Assembly (NCBI RefSeq): GCF_964340395.1
Contig: NC_135549.1
Coordinates: 27,272,095 to 27,336,094, forward strand
Direction of reading: 5' to 3'
Origin: Glandiceps talaboti
Lineage: Eukaryota; Hemichordata; Enteropneusta; Spengelidae
Length of the DNA: 64,000 nucleotides
The notes under the pieces were generated by a model, which was not told the origin of the DNA, ran no database searches, and worked only from the letters and a program-made list of their open reading frames with translations. How positions within the stretch are numbered: the first letter of the stretch is position 1; each line of letters begins with the position of its first letter. Shown piece by piece: positions 48,178 to 58,682 of the stretch. The position numbers were made by a program, and so were the translations under genes.

Positions 48178-49312
48178 ATGCAATATGCAAATGATCTCAT
48201 GAATATTTATGAAGATAGATATAAAACCAGACGAAGGGGGAGGTCGGTGTCATCCCTTAAGCTTGTTCACGACACTGACATACAGCATTATGGAGATCAG
48301 CCGTACCAACACCTGTACCCCAGTTACAGGCTGTACGACCGGAGCAAGACTCACGGCTACGACAGTGACGTTTGTGCAGGGACACGGCTCAGCCACTTAA
48401 CCCAGTACTAGTGGACAGCGTTCTAGCACACAAGCATCTGCTTCTATTCAACAGGTGTCAAGTGATAATGGTGTTAACCCACCCACTGGTGCAAGCAGAA
48501 ACCAGGAGTAGTATAACAAACCCAGCCAATGGTATAATGGCGCATCGATACCTAAAGAAGATATCTGAAGAGCTGGAAAAAGCACACATTACAGTGAAAC
48601 AAGCAAAACCTTTGTTCTTGCCAAAGATGATACAAGTGTTTGATCATATCCTGGAAAAAATCATGTCATCCTCATCATCCATGCTAATATATGTGTATGC
48701 AAGAGATATGGTATTCTTGAAGATGTTATTCTTCTCTGGTGATAGAGCAGGAGACCTCGGGCAGATCAGGAAATTCTCCGGTTCCCTGACAACTCGGGAT
48801 TGGAAAGACTTTAAGAGGTTCAGAGTCAAATATGTTTGCAATTAAGAGATGTGGGGGACATACGCTTATGTCCCGTAAACACATTAGAGCAATATATAGA
48901 TCTTGCACTGAAGTTAGGCATAGATATAACTACAGGATATCTCTTTAGACCATAGACAGTGGAGGGGACTATGTTTAGACCAACAAAGCCAACAGGAGAA
49001 GTGGAGAATAAAGCCTTATCTTCGCAAGTGGTGTATCAGCAATTGAAATCTTACCTCCAAGTCGTGAACTTGGATGATGGTGAGACACCAGAGTCTAAGG
49101 AGTGTATGTGCCATCACCATGTCGCTGGTGGGTGCTAGCATCCATGAGGTGAGGCAGAAAAAACGGCACATCATTGTACAAAGTTATCGCTTGTTTCGGC
49201 AGTCGGACGACCTGAAAATAGAACGGAAGAGATGCTCGGAAATATGCAAGATATGGCTATATATGAAAATATGGAGAAGCTCGCGGGTTTTACTGTAGCT
49301 TTTCAGGTTGCA
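48178..49312 (+). pseudogene. tyrosine recombinase fragment (DIRS/Crypton type)
   Basis: A frame up to 48845 reads NPANGIMAHRYLKKISEELE, VKQAKPLFLPKMIQVFDHIL and ARDMVFLKMLFFSGDRAGDL. Other frames continue LRDVGDIRLCPVNTLEQYID, LGIDITTGYLFRP and TKPTGEVENKALSS, then DGETPHSLRSV (49080-49105), the conserved H-x-x-R box. It is broken by frameshifts and by a 22-bp insertion at 48952-48973. Confidence 0.62.
48952..48973. mobile_element. 22-bp insertion with 8-bp target-site duplication
   Basis: ATAGACAGTGGAGGGGACTA (then TG) is flanked by exact direct repeats TTTAGACC at 48944-48951 and 48974-48981. The insertion plus duplication is 30 bp and places a stop between LFRP and TKPT of the recombinase frame. 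Its terminus equals that of the 38-bp element at 16629. Confidence 0.65.
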
Positions 49313-49395
49313 GGCATATCTGACCTTCAAACCAATAGACAGAGGAAGGATGAATAATGACCCGATTTTAATGTATATATACCGGTATATAGATA

Positions 49396-49866
49396 ATGGA
49401 ACCCGAGAAAAAAGCAGTGAGTGTAGCCTGCAAATGTCGAGTTAAAGACATGTGCCCCCTTGGAGGAAAATGCCAATCCAGTAATATCGTGTACAGTGCC
49501 GATGTTAAGACCAACTATAGCAACAAGCAATACATTGGTTTACAGATAACAGTTTCAAGCTCCGACATGCAAACCACAAACAATCCATCACCAACGAGAG
49601 ATCTCACAGCTGTACTGAGCTATCAAAACATATCTGGAACTTGAAAAGGAAAGGTCAAGAGTCTACCATCGACTAGTCTGTCATCACACGCGCACCGTCC
49701 TATTCTAATGTTTCAAAGCGATGTGATCTCTGTCTGGCAGAAAAGCTATGTATCATCTACGCTGACAAATCCAATTTATTAAAGAAACGATCTGAATTAA
49801 TATCAAAGTGCCGACATCAAAATAGATGTGTACTGACCAACTTCCACGGTGGCGCCCACATCATGT
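49396..49866 (+). pseudogene. Penelope-like element, GIY-YIG tail (copy A)
   Basis: A cysteine motif CKCRVKDMCPLGGKC precedes NIVYSADV and KQYIGL, the start of a GIY-YIG nuclease. A frameshift near 49545 leads to FKLRHANHKQS, CTELSKHIWNLKRKGQE, KRCDLCLAEKL and RSELISKCRHQNR. Only this 3' portion of the copy is present, upstream of and in the same orientation as copy B. Confidence 0.6.
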
Positions 49867-49930
49867 GAAATGGAATCGTAGAATTTTTGAACTTTAATAG
49901 TAGAACATCACTGACTGTACCATTAGTCAT

Positions 49931-49970
49931 CCGATGATTGCGAAAGCATGAAACACTGTGTAACGGCTCC
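49931..49970 (+). ncRNA. hammerhead-ribozyme-like motif (degenerate)
   Basis: CCGATGA (one change from CTGATGA), a TGC/GCA stem with a GAAA loop, the GAAA core at 49950-49953, then ACA...TGT pairing before TA. Stem I is weak. It lies between the two Penelope-like copies, where such ribozymes are expected. Confidence 0.4.
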
Positions 49971-50063
49971 AGATACTGTACTGTTATTAGTAGTTATATA
50001 ATATTATCCTTAGCTCCCTGTGTACGCATGTTGAGCACTCTCCGATATTGACCACAACTCAAA

Positions 50064-52245
50064 ATGGAAAAAGTGAACCTTGGCTATTCAACAAAGAACA
50101 TCTTTATACCACCAGAGAAGGAATATCTGCGTAACCTTATCGAGAAAACTGAACATTTCCTACGCGTATGCGCTGGAAGGCATATTTCTACCTCAATCCG
50201 GAACAAAAGTCAACGAGTAAGCAAACCTACGGTTTCAATTCTACCAAGAATTCTATTCAATTCTACCCCACCAATCGATGAACTAAAGCATTTTGAAGAA
50301 GGTATGTTAAATATTATCCAAACCACGAAGTTTAATCCGGTAAGTAATAAATTCCTCAACTTTCTAAAAGACGATATAAAACGTATTAACGGCGACACCA
50401 AGCTCCTTCTTCCAGCTGACAAAACCACGAACTTTTACAAGATTGAGCCAGCAGTAATACAACAAATTATTAGAGAAAACATCACTAAATGCTATAAGAA
50501 AGCAACCGCGTCTACAGTCCAAAATATACAGCGAGAGGAAAATTGTAACACAATTAGGTATCGCTGATAGAGTAAATACAACAGCCAGGAAAGAAGCATT
50601 TTTAACCCTGAAAGACCACAAACCAAACTTTGCAAACAAACCAACCTGTAGATTGATTAACCCCACTAAGTCAGAGATCGGTAAAATCAGTAAACAAATC
50701 CTAGATAGAATAAATACGAAAGTCATTGCGGCTACCAAGATCAACCAGTGGAATAACACATTGTCCGTTATAAAATAGTTCAACAACATTGTAAACAAGG
50801 AGAAACACAACTTTATTTGTTTTGACATCGTAGAGTTTTACCCATCTATCAGCGAAGACCTCTTAAACAAGGCTCTTGATTTCGCTTTGGCGTACGATAC
50901 AATTACTGATGAAGAAAGAAATATTGTTAACAATTAAAAAATTCCCTCCTTACACATAATCAACAACAATGGCAAAAGAGAAACCACCGTCCTTTCGACA
51001 TCGCTATGGGAAGCTATGATGGGGCAGAAACTTGCGAACTAGCCTTTTACTATCCCAGCTTCAAACCGTGTACGGAATAAAGGTCGGACTATACAGAGAC
51101 GATGGATTAGCCGTTATCGACACAACACCTAAGGACACTGAGAGGATCAAGAAAGAGATTTGCTATATATTCAAGGAGTATGGGCTGAACATCACCATCG
51201 AAGCCAGTAAGAACGTAGTCAACTTCCTCGACGTTACATTTAACCTCGCCGAGAAAACCTACAGCCCATATACAAAACCGAACGCAACCTTGCAATATGT
51301 CCATCGAGAGAGCAACCATCCCCCTAATATTATTAAAAACATACCAGCGGGGGTAAATAGATGCCTGTCATCTATATCATCAGACAAGCAGTCATTCGAT
51401 CAAGCCGCACCTCAGTACCAGAAAGCATTACACGAAAGCGAATATAAATACAAATTTGAATATAAGCCCCCCTCCCCCCGCAACTATAGGTAGGAAGAAT
51501 AGGCCATGGAATAATATTTTATGGTATAACCCACCCTTCAGCAAGAGTGTCTCCACTAATATTGGTAAAAAATTCCTCGCCCTGGTAGACAAGTGCTTTC
51601 CACAAGGGAACAACCTCAGGAAAATCTTCAATCATAAACACAATTAAAATTAGTTACAGTTGTGTAACTAATACTAAACATCTCATCGACAACCACAATA
51701 AAACACAACTGTCTACCCAGAACAGCTGTAAAAACGAGAATACTAAAATTATGTAACTGTCGCGTGAAGGACACATGTCCCCTGGATGGGAAATGTTTAC
51801 AAAACAGCGTGGTATACCAGGCAACAGTTCAGCGCAAAGACACCAATATCCGCGAAACGTATGTCGGACTTACTGAAAACGAGTTCAAGACACGGTACAG
51901 GAACCACACAGCTTCATTGCGCAAGAATTTGTCAAGAAACTCAACAGAACTAAGTAAGTATATATGTATGGTTTCTTAAGGATAAAGAGATTGATTACGA
52001 CATCACATGGAAAATTATCGCGCGCACGACTGTACAACAGCTCCAGTCAGAGATGTAAGCTTAATCTCTGCATAACTGAAAAGTACATTATATTTTGTCA
52101 ACCTCATTGCTGCACTCTAAACAAACGGAATGAGCTTGTGTCGTCGTTTAGGCATAGACATAAATCACTATTGCAGAACAATAAACTATGCAAATACGCT
52201 ATGTTACTAGGTACATATTCCCTGTTAGGAACATTAGAATAATAG
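50064..52245 (+). mobile_element. Penelope-like retroelement (copy B), RT plus GIY-YIG, broken
   Basis: The N-terminal ORF (50064-50567) holds NLGYSTKNIFIPPEKEYL and DTKLLLPADKTTNFYKI. Further frames give [32 protein letters not shown] (RT motif A) and GLYRDDGLAVID (motif C region, 51080-51115). Then come VNFLDVTFNL, RESNHPPNIIKNIP, WYNPPFSKSVSTNIGKKFL, the cysteine motif CNCRVKDTCPLDGKC (51747) and ETYVGLTENEFKTRYRNHTA of a GIY-YIG nuclease. Several stops and frameshifts. The RT plus GIY-YIG architecture is what defines Penelope-like elements. Confidence 0.68.
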
Positions 52246-52284
52246 AATTAACGGTAAGGAAACGCAGATACTATATTCCATTCT

Positions 52285-52333
52285 ACCCCTGATGAGTGAG
52301 GAATACACACCTCACAAAACAGTTCTGTAGGGT
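52285..52333 (+). ncRNA. type I hammerhead-ribozyme-like motif, G12 changed
   Basis: Stem I ACCC (52285-52288) with GGGT (52330-52333); core CTGATGA (52289-52295); stem II GTGAGG/CCTCAC (52296-52301/52310-52315), 8-nt loop; AAAA where GAAA is required (52316-52319); stem III A-CAG/CTG-T with a TT loop; cleavage-site trinucleotide GTA. All elements are in order, but the G12-to-A change predicts loss of activity. Confidence 0.5.
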
Positions 52334-52371
52334 CAATAGCATGTAATTTTGTTCATATTTTCAAAACCTAT

Positions 52372-52392
52372 ATATATATATAATTATATATA

Positions 52393-52440
<48 letters not shown>
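52372..52440 (+). repeat. (AT)n microsatellite
   Basis: About 70 bp of TA with AATT interruptions, just before the piggyBac-like relic. Confidence 0.95.
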
Positions 52441-52442
<2 letters not shown>

Positions 52443-52444
<2 letters not shown>

Positions 52445-54816
52445 AGACCAGACATCACCACCACCATCAGCACGACCTCCAAGACAGCAACGTTTGAGAC
52501 AACAAGATCAAAATACAGTGTGGCGTAAACAAATAAACAGTAAGCAAGCCCCTATTTATGATCGTCTCAGCGAGGCCCACTATAGCTATGCCGAACAACA
52601 GCCGACCTTTACATTATTTTAGGTTTTTTTTTTACAATATTATCTTACGACTCTTTGTAGAGATGATAAATCTGAATGCAGAAATGAAGAGGGCAAGAAA
52701 CAATGACAGAGGGGCATGGGTAGACATTATTGAAATGAAAGCCTTTTTCGGGTTATGTCTAGCGATGGGTGTCATGCAGTTGCCTGCATTAGAAAGGTAC
52801 TGGCGAAGGACAGAGAGGCTACTTTGCTGTAATTTTCCAAAGGTCATGTCAAGAAATCATTTCCTTCAAATTTATCGTTATTTACATGTCTCTGATGATG
52901 ACTTACAACAGCCTAGAGGACACCCAAACTATGACAAACTGTTCAAGATAAGACAATTTTTAGATCACATAAATGCAGAGTTTTTTGTATGCTTATGTTC
53001 TTTCTCGGGAGGTATCCATCGATGAGTCCATTATACCGTTCAAGAGAAGACTATCTTTCAAAGTATTTATAAGAAATAAGCCACATCGATTCAGGATAAA
53101 ATGTTGGGTATTATCTGAAGCACACACCGGGTGCGTCAAAGTTATATCAAGGTACATATTTTCTTTATTGTATTTTTATCGTGTTTATTACTATGTATGC
53201 TGTTATCAAACTCACATCATGGTACGCTATAACTGTTGTTCATCAATTTATTGTGTAAATAATATCAGATTGTAGACACAAACAATGATTTCATAGTAGG
53301 TATGATATACCTGGTGTTCATCAATTTATTGTGTAAATAATATCAGATTGTAGATGGTTCAATGACAGTGTGAATTTACAACAGGGAATATTTTGTAATT
53401 TGCACATTGTCATTGTATTTATTTGGTACACTTTTTATCAAACCTGTAATGACATGAAGACCCACAAAGAAGTGTTTCAGTATGCTATTTTATTCAATGC
53501 CTCTCGTTCATGCAAGTCTATTAGTAATAATAATAGTGCCAGACAGATAGTTTGATTGATATATCAATTATTGCCATTACATAGTCAATTTATATAACAT
53601 ACCTATGTATTTTTAAATTTTACTCTTATTTAATTTGTGTCTTTGACGTCAGAAGTTAGAATGTCTAAAATATAAATGGTATATGCACATTCAGATCTGA
53701 TACATTTTATTGTTCAGAAAAAAGGGGATTTATAGATATGGTATACAATTTCAGCAAAATCTATAACCAGCACAATTAGAATATCATAGAACGAATACAA
53801 TGCATTATTATATATTTTTTAGGTTTCTAATTATTATGTTATGTTATGTGTGGTTTGACTCATAAAGAATTCAATATATGTGTAACATAAATTCAAATAG
53901 AAATTCACATTGCTATATTTCTTGGTTATTTCAGGGAAAGAGGGAGACCGACCAGAAGTAGGGCAAGCCAGGCGAGTTGTTTCTGACCTTCTTCAGGGTT
54001 TATTTAATTTAGGTCATATCTCTATAAAGACAATTTTTAAACAAGTGTCAGGCTCGCTAATGATCTTTACCAACAGGGAACATTGATGTGCGGGACAGTA
54101 CGATTCAGTTCCGCACTTCCACCAGACATCAAGCTCGCCAACATTGATAGGGGCACCATGAGATGGAGGATGGCTGGCCCTGTCCTAGCCACTAGCTGGA
54201 TGGACAGAAAGCCAGTATATTTTCTATCAACCATACATTCACCAGACGATAATGGTGTTCCAGTGACCGTGGATAGACGTCAAGCTGGAGGAACAAGGGA
54301 AGTGCCATGTCCAACATTGCTTCCTGACAACCGGTATATTGGAGGTGTGGATCTTTGTGACCAGATGATCCAGTATTGTTGGTATGGTAGGAGATCAGTT
54401 CGCTGGTACCACCGTGTCATATTCTACTGTTTAGAAGTGGCCATACTAAATGCATACATCATCGAAGGCCATGTTGCACCTCACATTTGTCAACATCATC
54501 AGAAGCGTTCCCTTTAGGATTTTCGGGTCCAATTGATCCAGCAACTGACCGACCAGTGGTGTTCCAGTCGCTCTTTACAATCTCCACACAACAGGATCAC
54601 TGAAGAGCAACGGTTGGAAGGACGTCCTAGACCAAAGCGTGTGACTGGTGGAGGAAGACAGTTTGCTGTGTGTACAGAGACCATCAAGCGTTCTGATCTA
54701 CCAGAAGACAGAGCCAGAGTCCAGAATAGATGTTTTCCACGGTCTGTCTTCAAATGTCAATCATTGCTGTCCACCGTAAAACATCGCAATTTTCTTCCTG
54801 AAAAACGACTCAGATA
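52443..54816 (+). pseudogene. piggyBac-type transposase relic, tandem copy 1
   Basis: The N-terminal frame from 52443 reads Pro/Gln-rich sequence, then VWRKQINSKQAPIYDRLSEA. After a stop shared with copy 2 it continues with ARNNDRGAWVD, MKAFFGLCLAMGVM, LPALERYWRR, HFLQIYRYLHVSDDD and the first catalytic block VSIDESIIPFKRRLSFKVF. An intron-like gap runs from a donor at 53150 (AAGGTACAT) to an acceptor at 53936 (TTTCAG). Then come RPEVGQARRVVSDLLQGLF, MCGTVRFSSALPPDIK, RYIGGVDLCDQMIQY and WYHRVIFYCLEVAILNAYI. The YTDNFF block seen in copy 2 is mutated here. Confidence 0.75.
53235..53356 (+). repeat. 83-bp local tandem duplication inside unit 1
   Basis: TTCATCAATTTATTGTGTAA...ATCAGATTGTAG occurs at about 53238 and 53321 in unit 1 but only once in unit 2 (59488). 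Confidence 0.8.
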
Positions 54817-55029
54817 ACAGCTAATGCAAGTGATGGCACTACGTAGACTTTGACACCAGTGACATACATTAGTGTATGATATACACTAATATGAAGAAAT
54901 ACCATTTCGTAGTTTTGCAAGCCGCTTTGCACGTCCAATTTATCATATATGGATGCTTGTCTTGCTATATGACCATGCAGTACCTAGGCTTGTGTACTGA
55001 GAAATTCACCAATCTTTGGAGAAGGAATG

Positions 55030-55661
55030 ATATTCCCGAAGATTGTTACCTAGTAGGGTAATCTGATTAAAAGCTGATGCGGTGAACGCGGCTAGATGTC
55101 TTTAAAAGTTCAACATGTTCAAGTATTCTACAGACTCTTCATGAGTTGAAACTACATGTACCTCCAGTTAAGCCAAGATGGGGTGATTTCACTGATGCAG
55201 GTCCAGGATTGGGAATCTCCAACATTGAAGTAGCTTCAGAGATACTGAAATTGCACGCATGTACATTTCTGACTATATATATCGTATACGAAGTCATCCT
55301 TCTAGAGGAGATAGTGGACAAAATGAAGCTGAAAGGACAAACTCAGCAACTGGTGCTCGCTGCTATTGTCGATGGTAGTACTATAAATTGGGAAGTGAAA
55401 ACAAGATTTCATGAAATGTCTAGTGAAGAAATTGAACAAATGACACTAAATAAATATAAAACATACAAGTCACAAGGAATGGAAGAGAATGCCCGGATTG
55501 TTGCTGAAGAATTGGTATTTAGAGTGGATGATGGCACACCAGTTTTGGGAAAGCATATAACAGCACTGTTGTCAAATAAACCCAAAGAGCAGTTTTTCTT
55601 TAACATGCAGCAAATAAAATTAATGATTACCAGTCATCTTCATCAAGCACAAAAAGTGTGA
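55030..55661 (+). pseudogene. repetitive invertebrate protein of unknown function, tandem copy 1
   Basis: The 55146-55661 frame reads VPPVKPRWGDFTDAGPGLGI and SNIEVASEI, then INWEVKTRFHEMSSEEIEQM, ARIVAEEL and VDDGTPVLGKHITALLSNKP. A second frame holds SRGDSGQNEAERTNSATG. I recall a multi-copy uncharacterised family in invertebrate deuterostomes and cnidarians with RSRGDSGQNE and AIVDG blocks. The same frameshift occurs in copy 2, so it predates the duplication. Confidence 0.45.
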
Positions 55662-55789
55662 AGTCAGGGTCTGAACATATCAATAAAATCATGCAGTTTA
55701 GTGGCACTCATTATAAAATTGGAGTACCCGAAGTGAGATGATGAGAACTGGGAACATTGTCATCAGCAGCTGTGGATAGGACAAAAAAT

Positions 55790-56095
55790 GTGCAACCGAC
55801 TTTGTGAACAACGACAACACCAACAACACAGAGTGCTACGTGTACCACTGGTACTAGTTCCGCCAACCGTGAATTACACACTCTCTTCAGTTTCCCAAGA
55901 AGCTGTCCCAGTACACCATGGCCCCTGACAAGTGACGTAATGTCAGTGGCTGTGGGCATGACGCAAAAAAATATTTGAAACCGACTTTGTGAACAACGAC
56001 AACACCAACAACACAGAGTGCTACGTGTACCACTGGTACTGGTTCCGGCAACAGTGAATTACGCACTATCTTCAGTTTCCCAAGAAACTGTCCAA
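55790..56095 (+). repeat. internal duplication of about 190 bp
   Basis: CCGACTTTGTGAACAACGAC (55797 and 55981), on through a CCAAGAA-type block, is repeated twice. Unit 2 has the equivalent pair at about 62039 and 62192, so the event is older than the unit duplication. Confidence 0.75.
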
Positions 56096-57320
56096 GTAAA
56101 AGGAACCAGGACAGTGGGAAACATTTCGGGTGCAGAAAACTGCCAAAGCTTGTACCATTACCAGACCCTTATCTCAGTACATGGACCCATAGGTTTTGCT
56201 GCATGTGCGACAGCAAAGCTGTACTGGCACCCACTGCCAGTGAAAAGTACAATCTACATAAATGCGGGCTTGGTTGAAAAAAGTTTTCATTTTTTCAAAA
56301 TATTTTCTCAGACACCAACGGCCTGGCCTTGCTTGTTGTCCGGTCAGTGTGACTTTCATACCCTTCCCCCATTTTTATTTTATCAATACAACAGAATTTC
56401 TTGATGGCATCATAGCGATCCTTTCTGTTGCTTGGTAAAATACACATCACCTGCAAGTCAATATAACTGGATACTGGGTAATTATTAGCGATGTCTTTGC
56501 CAAAGTAGGTTAAATCTATCCAAAACACCAGACACTTGCAAGAGTTTTCAAACAGATGTGTGGGCACTGTATGTAAAAGTATTTTTCATACGTGTGTTGA
56601 GGTACCAGGATTTGCATAATTAAAATAATACAACACCTTAAATAATCAAGGTAAAACATACCATTTGAAGAAGTATATGGCAAAGACCTTTGATGGATAA
56701 ATGTTACACATGGAAAAAAGGAAAGGTGGCTAAAATGTAGAAAAGTATTATGGCAGAAAATTATTATATAAAAGGCCCAAACCTCATGGACTTCAGCACA
56801 ACGTTGGTAACCCCTCCCTATCAATGTCCAGACTACAAGTTAATTATTTTTGGGAGCCCCAGAGTCTAAGATACATAACTAGTCACTGGACGGTACTGTT
56901 AGTTTGCACCTACTGCAGAGACAAGTTCAGATTGCAGACAATATCTGCAGAACATAATTTCATTTATATAAAGGTGGACCGACATTGTCAATGCATAACC
57001 CTATGGCAGCCCAGCCAAACTTCTAGTGCCGACATAGAAAAAGAAATTGGCCGAGAGGCAGACGACCCTTTAACAGTGTTAAAAGCATCAGGCAAACCAA
57101 GAAACAAATATACTTTGTACGTGTACTACTTTGTATACCCTAGTTTTGCACTAAATCATTTTTTACTAAATCAAGATTTGAAATTTTCTATTTTCAACTT
57201 TATTTGTTCTACAGCATGCATTAAATCCTGTTCAGACATAACCTCGACTTTTAGGTGCATAGCTAGTGGACTCTTCCGATGACCATAATTTTTCATGGAT
57301 GTTTTCCTTTTTGGTGAAGA
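56096..57320 (+). other. unit 1 spacer with unassigned ORF 56824-57282
   Basis: A 152-codon frame begins MSRLQVNYFWEPQSLRYITS. Its counterpart at 63017-63475 is also open, but the two regions are nearly identical in DNA, so openness proves little. Unit 2 lacks about 70 bp found at 56430-56510. No family was recognised. Confidence 0.3.
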
Positions 57321-57850
57321 ATGTCTCATAACCTCGACTTTTATAAGTATGTACTGAGTAATAGTTGTAGAATTTGTGGTGACAAAATCAGGTGTACACC
57401 CGTATTTCAGTGTGTCTATTACATTCAAGAGTTATCAACATATTTTGGTGTTACTGAGTTCAGTGATACTGATGTTTATCCAAACGTATTCTGCCACAAA
57501 TGCAAGAAAACCATAGGGCGTTTCAGTGTAGCTACTACTTCAGGAAAATATTTTAGTTCTAAATTACAAGTAGCAAATTGGTGGTGTAGGCATCCAAGAT
57601 TGAATAGATGTAAAGTTTGCACAAAATTTAGTAAGCGTGGTAAAAAAACAAAACAACCACAGGTACAGCAAGGAGAAGGTTTGTAGATGGTCTGTTGTAG
57701 ATTGGTTGACACATCAGAAATTGATAGGGGTAAACCAGCAAACCAGTGAAAGTATTGTATCAGGAATAATTCAACAAATTAATAAGCATGCTGTAAAATC
57801 AATGAGAGGTACAACCCCACTGTCAGCTGAGCATTTCACTGTGAACACGA
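57321..57850 (+). pseudogene. RAG1-N-terminal-like zinc-domain protein, tandem copy 1 (frameshifted)
   Basis: ATG at 57321. The zinc ligands are arranged as SCRICGDKI, then TYFGVTEFSDTDVYP, FCHKCKKTIGR, NWWCRHPRLNRCKVC. After KRGKKTKQ the frame shifts relative to copy 2; the proper continuation RYSKEKVCRWSVVDWLTHQK is in another frame (57660 onward). The C-x-x-C-G ... FG ... D-x-x-Y/H-P-x-x-C-x-x-C ... W-x-x-H ... C-x-x-C layout resembles the N-terminal zinc domain of RAG1-like transposon proteins (N-RAG-TP type). Assignment is by pattern only. Confidence 0.5.
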
Positions 57851-58682
57851 CAAACAGGACATGGGGGGAGAGAGGGATAGAGAGAGAGAGAGACAGTGAC
57901 TTCTGTAAAATGCTTTAAATGAAAAGATTATAAAATTGCATATTCAAATATTCAAATAGAATTATCACTTTGATTAAATAACATGGAACTGTAAATGTGT
58001 CTAGTCTCACCTTGTATATATGTCACATGATGGGTTGAGTGGCAAGTGACCAACTTGAGTTCTGTGGTTGTATCATAATACATGTACTTCTATCCAAGAT
58101 CCTGTTCGTCATTTTCTGGGTCAATTTACAGTAAATATTAATCTAGTTCTTGACGACCGAATTCCTATTATATTATATCATGCTACTATGTGCCATTCTG
58201 ATTGGATAATAACTGTGGTAAAATCCCATTTTACCATGGCTGGCAGTGGTAAAATGGGCCCCTAAACTAGCATATGAATAGTACATACAAGCTGAATGTG
58301 GATACCAGGGGGGGGGGGGGGGGGTTGACTATTAAGAAAATATGGGGTTTAAAACAAATAAATAAATAAACAATATGCAATATATCAAACCCAGTTGATT
58401 TACTGTCTCCAGCTTTCTCCGATTCATCTGATTCAACGCCGAGACATCTATTTTTAGCAGTGTACAAGATTGTATTGTTCTTATGCAAATATCCAAACAA
58501 AATTGTTACTTTCTTTGACCGTAACTCCAACTCTCAGTTACGGAACGGAGTGTACTGCCGATGTAACTCTCTACACTGAGTAACTCAGCAGAGTGTACTT
58601 CTGAAAGATCTAGATATACCCTTGTACCAGAGAAGCGAGTAACAGCGAAAGTACACGGGAGTACATCTAGAGTTACGTTTAT
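57850..58682. other. spacer between tandem units
   Basis: Contains a short (GA)n tract (57869-57894), a palindromic pair CCATTTTACC / GGTAAAATGGG (58231-58260), and a poly-G run of about 17 (58308-58324). No gene was recognised. Confidence 0.5.

Larger units (their letters stand above)
52573..58260 (+). repeat. tandem direct duplication, unit 1
   Basis: Near-identity with unit 2 begins at GCCCACTATAGCTATGCC (52573 and 58683) and persists to the window end (57807 aligns with 64000). The offset is about 6110 bp at the left and 6193 bp at the right because of indels. The right limit of unit 1 is not known because unit 2 is cut by the window. Confidence 0.85.

Noticed and set aside
54514-54753. 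Minus ORF opposite the piggyBac C-terminus
   Set aside because: Antisense shadow of the transposase reading frame.
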